Origin: Spirochaetota bacterium
GTDB taxonomy: Bacteria > Spirochaetota > Spirochaetia > Treponematales > Breznakiellaceae
Direction of reading: 5' to 3'
Length of the DNA: 18,964 nt
Assembly: GCA_023406985.1 (NCBI GenBank)
Contig: JAEXTK010000169.1
Span: 1-18,964 of the forward strand
Below the pieces are notes generated by a model. It was not told the DNA's origin, ran no database searches, and was given only the letters and a program-made list of their open reading frames with translations. This document shows positions 14,884 through 18,964 of the stretch, piece by piece. Numbering within the stretch: the stretch's first letter is position 1; every line of letters begins with the position of its first letter. A program made the translations under genes and the position numbers.

Positions 14884-15491
14884 AGTCTGGCCGCGGAGAG
14901 GACGAGCTCGACGGCGCTCAGGGCCCCGCCCCCGAGGGCGGCGGGATCGAAGAGCTTCCACGGATGGCCCGCATCGGAGACCGCGAGCGGACCGGTGAAG
15001 TACGACGCGACCGAGAATGCCATGATGAGGAGCATGAGCTCGAAGTTGCTGAGGAGCGGAAAGTACCACTTGTGCATGAGCACGAGGCGGAGGTACCGGA
15101 GCGCGAGCGGCGCGAGGAAGACCTCCATCGTCGCGTAGGGGGAACTGCCGATCCCGATGAACACGGCGGCTATGCCCACGCTGTCCGCGAAGATGTCGAG
15201 GAACCGGCCGCGGTCGCTGCTCCGGCCCCGGGCGCGGGCCACCGCCCCGTCCAGATTGTCCAGGACGAAGTGGAGCGCCAGGACCGCGACGGAGACGGGG
15301 AGCCAGGCGCGGGCGAAGCGCGTGAGGAAAAAGGCGACGCCTCCCGCCACGCAGGAGGCGAACGACACGAGGGTGCTGTGGTTCGGCCGCACCGACCGGC
15401 GGACCAAGGGTTCCAGGCGGGCCACCATCGCCACGAACGCCCGCTCGAGCGGGCTCGAATAGGTCTTTTCGATCTTGTCCTCAACCGGCAT
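14865..15491 (-). CDS. CDP-alcohol phosphatidyltransferase family membrane protein
   Basis: An integral membrane enzyme joining a CDP-linked lipid or polyol to an alcohol with release of CMP. The protein is 208 aa. The complete family signature D-x2-DG-x2-AR-x8-G-x3-D-x3-D reads D78, D81, G82, A85, R86, G95, D99, D103. Hydrophobic segments lie around residues 41-58, 62-78, 105-118 and 150-168. GGGAGG precedes the ATG (15491) by about 6 bp on the minus strand. Which alcohol is used (glycerol phosphate, inositol phosphate or another) cannot be told from sequence, so I give no gene symbol. Convergent with the AraC gene, with 19-bp tail overlap; divergent from the TrmB-family gene. Confidence 0.9.
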   Translation of the reverse strand: MPVEDKIEKTYSSPLERAFVAMVARLEPLVRRSVRPNHSTLVSFASCVAGGVAFFLTRFARAWLPVSVAVLALHFVLDNLDGAVARARGRSSDRGRFLDIFADSVGIAAVFIGIGSSPYATMEVFLAPLALRYLRLVLMHKWYFPLLSNFELMLLIMAFSVASYFTGPLAVSDAGHPWKLFDPAALGGGALSAVELVLSAARLYRSLD

Positions 15492-15558
15492 CCTGGTCCT
15501 CCCGCGCCGCGAAGGTTCAAATCCAAATAAAAAAGGTCAGCATCGGCAACGACATTTC

Positions 15559-15587
15559 TTGACTTCTTCCGGGCGTAGAAGTATAGT
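15559..15587 (+). promoter_or_regulatory. Promoter of the trmB-like/lysA/dapL operon
   Basis: TTGACT (15559-15564) and TATAGT (15582-15587) are separated by exactly 17 bp, each matching consensus at five of six positions. The predicted start near 15594 gives a leader of only about 15 nt. The -10 box is itself the outer part of the left arm of the palindrome at 15582-15609. This is the best promoter in the window. Confidence 0.75.
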
Positions 15588-15609
15588 GTTCCAATAAAGG
15601 AACACTATA
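15582..15609 (+). promoter_or_regulatory. Perfect palindromic operator on the TrmB-family gene
   Basis: TATAGTGTTCC (15582-15592) is followed by the spacer AATAAA and its exact reverse complement GGAACACTATA (15599-15609). The 28-bp site covers the -10 box, the transcription start, the ribosome binding site AAAGGA (15597-15602) and the A of the ATG. A bound dimer would fully block initiation. Autoregulation by the TrmB-family product is inferred from position and symmetry. Confidence 0.8.
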
Positions 15610-16370
15610 TGAATACCGAGAACGGTGACGAAGCGACCGCCCTGCTCCAAGGCTTCGGCCTCTCCGGTCAGGAAGCGGCGGTCTACCTGGCCCTCCTGGT
15701 CCAAGGCGAGCTCAACGGCTACGAGGTCGCGAAGAGCCTGTCGATCGCGCGGTCCAACGCGTATACCGCGCTCGCGGGCCTGGCCGAGAAGGGCGCGGCC
15801 TGGGTGATCGAAGGGACGCCGGTCCGCTATACGGCGGTTCGGCCGGAGGAATTCTGCGCCGACCGCCTCCGCGCCCTCGCGGCCTCCCGCGACCGGCTCC
15901 TCCCGATCCTGCCGAAGAAGCGGGAAACGCCCGGCTCGTACGCGACGATCCGCGGCCGCGATCGCATCCTGGACCGCCTCCGGCACCTCATCGCGGAGGC
16001 CGAGGAGCGCGTCTACCTGGCCTTGGAGGGCCCGATCCTGGACCTCTACGCCGCGGAGCTCGCCGGCCTCCGGGCCGCGGGCAAGAAGGTGGTGATCATC
16101 ACGGACCGGCCGGCCGCTGCGGACGCGGCCGCCGGTTCGGCCGCGCCCTCCGCCCCGGACGGCTCCGCGGTCTACTCGGGTCCCGTTCCGGCAGGCCAGA
16201 TCCGGGCCATCGCCGACTCGCGCTCCGTCATGACGGGGGAGCTCGGGACCGCGGACGCCGAGGCGACCTGCCTCTACTCCGACCACCCGAACCTCGTGGA
16301 ACTCTTCAAGACCGCGCTCCGCAACGAGATCCGGCTCATCGAGCTGGGCGAACGGTGCAGGGAGGAATGA
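15609..16370 (+). CDS. TrmB-family transcriptional regulator
   Basis: A DNA-binding regulator of 253 aa. Residues 8-85 are the TrmB winged helix: LLQGFGLSGQEAAVYLALLVQGELNGYEVAKSLSIARSNAYTALAGLAEKG, with the wing GTPVRYTAVRPEEF. Residues about 85-110 form a helical linker. The C-terminal effector domain includes ATIRGRDRILDRLRHLIAEAEERVYLALEG and the end VELFKTALRNEIRLIELG. An Ala/Ser/Pro-rich insert sits at about residues 169-186. The family is best known as sugar-responsive regulators in archaea. Here the gene heads an operon for diaminopimelate and lysine enzymes, starting 1 bp before the decarboxylase gene. Its own start is inside a perfect palindrome, so autorepression is likely. The ligand may be lysine, diaminopimelate or something unrelated; the sequence cannot say. 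Confidence 0.9.
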   Translation: MNTENGDEATALLQGFGLSGQEAAVYLALLVQGELNGYEVAKSLSIARSNAYTALAGLAEKGAAWVIEGTPVRYTAVRPEEFCADRLRALAASRDRLLPILPKKRETPGSYATIRGRDRILDRLRHLIAEAEERVYLALEGPILDLYAAELAGLRAAGKKVVIITDRPAAADAAAGSAAPSAPDGSAVYSGPVPAGQIRAIADSRSVMTGELGTADAEATCLYSDHPNLVELFKTALRNEIRLIELGERCREE

Positions 16371-16371
16371 G

Positions 16372-17694
16372 ATGACCGAGAAGAAGTTGCCGTTCACCGC
16401 CGCGCGGCTCGCCGCCATCGCGGAAGAACACCCGACGCCGTTCCATATCTACGACGAGGCCGCCATCCGGAAGAACGTCCGCCGGCTCCTCGCCGCGTTC
16501 GCCTGGAATCCCGGCTTCCGCGAATACTTCGCGGTGAAGGCCACCCCGAATCCCTTCCTCCTCGCCGTCCTCAAGGAAGAAGGGCTCGACGCGGACTGCA
16601 GCTCGCTGCCGGAGCTCCTCCTCGCCGAGGCGACGGGCCTCCGCGGCGAGCGCATCATGTTCTCCTCCAACGATACCCCCGCCGCCGAGTTCGTGAAGGC
16701 CCGCGAGCTCGACGCGACCATCAACCTGGACGACCTGAGCCACATCGACTTCCTCGGCAAGAACGGCGGCATCCCGGAAACCGTCTCCGTCCGCTACAAC
16801 CCCGGCTCGCTCCGCGTCGGGAGCGCGATCATGGGGGCCCCTTCGGACGCGAAGTACGGCTTCACCCGCGACCAGGTCTTCGAGGGGTTCCGCATGCTCA
16901 AGGAACGCGACGCGCGCCGCTTCGGCCTCCACGCCTTCGTCGCCTCCAACGAGCTGGACGGCAGGTACTTCGTGGAGACCGCGGACATGCTCTTCGACCT
17001 GGCCCTGGAGGTGAAGGAGCGGACCGGCATCGTCGTCTCCTTCGTGAATATCTCGGGCGGCATCGGTATCCCCTACCGACCGACGGACGCGGCGGTGGAC
17101 CTGGAGGCGGTGAGCGCGGGCATCCGCTCCCTCTACGAGCGGAAGATCGAGGGGACGCCGCTCGCCCCCCTCGCCCTTTACATGGAATGCGGCCGGATGA
17201 TCACCGGACCCTACGGCTACCTCGTGTCCCGCGTCCTCCACATCAAGCGGATCTACAAGACGCATGTGGGCCTGGACGCGTGCATGGCCAACCTCATGCG
17301 GCCGGCGATGTACGGGGCCTACCACCACGTCACCGTGGCCGGCAAGGAAAACGAGCCGGCCGACCGCGTCTACGACGTCACCGGCTCCCTCTGCGAGTCG
17401 ATCGATCGATTCGCCGTGGACCGGCAGCTTCCCGAGATCGAGATCGGCGACCTCGTCGTGATCCACGACGCAGGGGCCCACGGGCACGCCATGGGCTTCA
17501 ACTACAACGGCAAGCTCCGGTCAGCCGAGCTCCTCCTCCGGGAGGACGGGTCGGTCGTGCGGATCCGGCGGGCGGAGACGGTGGAGGACCACTTCGCCAC
17601 CCTGGACTTCGCCGGCCTCGGTCCCTTCATGGCGGCCGAGGCGGCCGCGCGCGCCGCGTCCCAGCGCGCCGCGTCCGCGGAGGCCCGGCCATGA
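16372..17694 (+). CDS. lysA: Diaminopimelate decarboxylase-like PLP enzyme
   Basis: A fold-III PLP decarboxylase of 440 aa, predicted to convert meso-diaminopimelate to lysine. The PLP lysine is K56 in YFAVKATPNP. Also present are NISGGIGIPYRP, the ECGRMITGPYGYLVSRV block, and the partner-subunit motif SLCESIDRF (C341, E342, S343, D345). MRPAMYGAYHH corresponds to the usual RPALYGAYH. One departure: where typical enzymes read LHFHIGSQ, this has LHAFVASNEL, so it belongs to a divergent subgroup and its substrate is slightly open. The last 20 residues are Ala/Arg-rich and probably dispensable. GGGAGGA (16360-16366) lies inside the trmB-like gene's end, and its stop overlaps the next start (ATGA). 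The aminotransferase next door supports a lysine role. Confidence 0.87.
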   Translation: MTEKKLPFTAARLAAIAEEHPTPFHIYDEAAIRKNVRRLLAAFAWNPGFREYFAVKATPNPFLLAVLKEEGLDADCSSLPELLLAEATGLRGERIMFSSNDTPAAEFVKARELDATINLDDLSHIDFLGKNGGIPETVSVRYNPGSLRVGSAIMGAPSDAKYGFTRDQVFEGFRMLKERDARRFGLHAFVASNELDGRYFVETADMLFDLALEVKERTGIVVSFVNISGGIGIPYRPTDAAVDLEAVSAGIRSLYERKIEGTPLAPLALYMECGRMITGPYGYLVSRVLHIKRIYKTHVGLDACMANLMRPAMYGAYHHVTVAGKENEPADRVYDVTGSLCESIDRFAVDRQLPEIEIGDLVVIHDAGAHGHAMGFNYNGKLRSAELLLREDGSVVRIRRAETVEDHFATLDFAGLGPFMAAEAAARAASQRAASAEARP

Positions 17695-18950
17695 GCTACA
17701 TCGACGGCCTCGTGGCGGACCGGCTCGGCGGCGCTTCGTTCGGAAAGGCCGACGTCATCTACAAGTTCGAGGCGATCAAGCGGGCCAAGGAGGCCGCCCG
17801 CGCGGCTCATCCCGAAGTGCCCCTCATCGACCTCGGCGTAGGCGAAGGGGACCGGGCCGCCGACGCGTCCATCGTCGCCGCCCTCGGCGCGGAGGCGGGC
17901 CTGCGCGAAAACCGCCGCTACGCGGACAACGGGATCGACGAGTTCCGCGATGCGGCGGGCCGCTACCTGGAACGGGTCTACGGCGTGCGCGGCCTCGATC
18001 CGCGAACGGAGATCCTGCACGGCATCGGTTCCAAACCCATCCTCGCCCTCCTCCCAGCGGCCTTCATAAACCCCGGCGACGTCCTGCTCACGACGGTTCC
18101 CTGCTACCCCGTGGCGGCGAACTGGACGCGTTGGCTCGGCGGAGAAGTCTGGGGCCTCCCCCTCCTGAAGGAAAACGGCTTCCTCCCCGACCTGGACGCG
18201 GTGCCGTCCGCGGTCTTGCGGCGGGCGAAGCTCCTCTACCTCAACTACCCGAACAACCCGACGGGGGCCTGCGCGGACGCGGCCTTCTTCGAACGGGTCG
18301 TGGATTTCGCGGAGCGGAACCGGATCGCGGTCATCCACGACGCGGCCTACGCCGCCCTCGTCTACGGGGGCCGCCGGCCGCTCAGCTTCCTCTCGGTCCC
18401 CGGCGCCGCGGAGGTCGGGGTGGAGACCCACTCGCTGTCCAAGGCCTTCGACATGACCGGATGGAGGATGGGCTTCGTGGCGGGCAACGCCAAGATGGTG
18501 GCCGCCTACGGCGCGATCAAGGACAACGCCGACGCGGGCCAGTTCCGCGCCGTCCAGAAGGCCGCCGTCGTCGCCCTGGACAACCCGGACATCACGCGGA
18601 GAATCGCCCGAATCTACGAGCGACGCTTCGACCTGCTCGTACGCGCGCTGCGTGGCGTGGGCTTCGACGCCGAGGCGAGCGGCGGCTCCTTCTACTGCTA
18701 CGTCCGCGCTCCGCGGGCTGCCCGGACCGCCGGCTCAGGGGCCGCCGGCGCGGAAGCCGTCCGCTTCGCGAACGCCGCGGCGTTCTCCGACTGGCTCCTG
18801 CGGACGGCCCTCGTCTCCACGGTGCCCTGGGACGAGGCGGGAGCCTACGTGCGCTGCTCGGTCACCTTCGAGGCGGAGACGCCGGATCGCGAGGAGGAGA
18901 TCATGCGGGAGCTCGAACGCCGCCTCGCGCGGCTGGAACTGGAATTCTAG
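17691..18950 (+). CDS. dapL: LL-diaminopimelate aminotransferase-like class I aminotransferase
   Basis: A fold-I PLP aminotransferase of 419 aa. In the DapL route it converts tetrahydrodipicolinate directly to LL-diaminopimelate using glutamate, bypassing acylated intermediates. The ATG at 17691 overlaps the preceding stop by 4 bases (ATGA), and the earlier in-frame sequence inside lysA has no resemblance. The PLP lysine is K251 in HSLSKAFDMTGWRMGF. Others are DLGVGEGD near residue 48, GIGSKPILALLPAAFINPGD, NYPNNPTGA, HDAAYAALVY, and the carboxylate-binding arginine in YVRCSVTF. A short Ala/Gly insert lies near residues 340-358. The LysA neighbour favours DapL, but related aspartate-type aminotransferases share these motifs. 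Only 14 bp remain after the stop. Confidence 0.82.
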   Translation: MSYIDGLVADRLGGASFGKADVIYKFEAIKRAKEAARAAHPEVPLIDLGVGEGDRAADASIVAALGAEAGLRENRRYADNGIDEFRDAAGRYLERVYGVRGLDPRTEILHGIGSKPILALLPAAFINPGDVLLTTVPCYPVAANWTRWLGGEVWGLPLLKENGFLPDLDAVPSAVLRRAKLLYLNYPNNPTGACADAAFFERVVDFAERNRIAVIHDAAYAALVYGGRRPLSFLSVPGAAEVGVETHSLSKAFDMTGWRMGFVAGNAKMVAAYGAIKDNADAGQFRAVQKAAVVALDNPDITRRIARIYERRFDLLVRALRGVGFDAEASGGSFYCYVRAPRAARTAGSGAAGAEAVRFANAAAFSDWLLRTALVSTVPWDEAGAYVRCSVTFEAETPDREEEIMRELERRLARLELEF

Positions 18951-18964
18951 GCGCAGCCGGTGGG

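Noticed and set aside
15492..15581. Divergent promoter for the phosphatidyltransferase gene
   Set aside because: TATACT exists on the minus strand (15585-15580), but no acceptable -35 lies upstream, and the other AT-rich stretch near 15525-15535 has wrong spacing.
16336..17487. Open frame antisense to lysA
   Set aside because: Shadow of a well-supported PLP decarboxylase gene; no recognisable motif.
1..18964. Mobile elements, CRISPR arrays, toxin-antitoxin or phage-defence genes, tRNA/rRNA
   Set aside because: No transposase, integrase, terminal repeats, regular spacer arrays, defence domains or tRNA-like folds were recognised on either strand.

Overview
The window is about 19 kb of GC-rich bacterial chromosome carrying housekeeping and amino-acid-biosynthesis genes. 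I see no insertion sequence, prophage, CRISPR array, tRNA or rRNA. The pairing of EarP with an Arg32-type EF-P, an EFR1-type flavodoxin-ferredoxin, a MASE3 sensor kinase, and a DapL-type aminotransferase next to a diaminopimelate decarboxylase points most plausibly to a GC-rich spirochaete. That assignment is an inference from gene content, not a sequence search.

Layout. Positions 2-964 hold the C-terminal part of a 2-oxoacid dehydrogenase E2 acyltransferase that starts upstream of the window. Next come ilvD (1116-2972), earP (3007-4326) and efp (4386-4952), closed by a strong intrinsic terminator. A redox module follows: an ArsR-family repressor (5231-5572) and an EFR1-family flavodoxin/ferredoxin (5634-6464). 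The branched-chain operon leuC-leuD-ilvB-ilvN (6744-10985) has a leader containing repeated palindromes. It ends at a hairpin shared with a convergent, lower-GC MASE3 histidine kinase on the minus strand (11020-12564), behind which lies trmO (12788-13270, minus). Divergent from trmO is a translationally overlapping pair: a stand-alone GyrI-like protein (13466-13993) and an AraC-family regulator with its own GyrI-like domain (13993-14883). The latter overlaps tail-to-tail with a CDP-alcohol phosphatidyltransferase (14865-15491, minus). The window closes with a tight operon: a TrmB-family regulator (15609-16370), a diaminopimelate decarboxylase-like enzyme (16372-17694) and a LL-diaminopimelate aminotransferase-like enzyme (17691-18950).

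How the genes fit together. ilvD and leuCD-ilvBN cover most of isoleucine, valine and leucine synthesis; ilvC, leuA and leuB are not in the window. EarP and EF-P form an enzyme-substrate pair for arginine rhamnosylation, which keeps ribosomes moving through polyproline. The last operon pairs a probable aminotransferase of the short LL-diaminopimelate route with a decarboxylase of the kind that makes lysine.

The most striking non-coding signal is a perfect inverted repeat with 11-bp arms. It runs from the -10 box of the TrmB-family gene to the first base of its start codon, which suggests an autorepressed lysine/DAP operon controlled by a family better known for sugar regulation. Second is the leuC leader, with two exact GCAT-N4-ATGC palindromes 22 bp apart and a third degenerate copy over a probable -10. 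Several proteins also carry short Ala/Gly/Ser/Pro-rich inserts, as if this were a lineage-wide habit.
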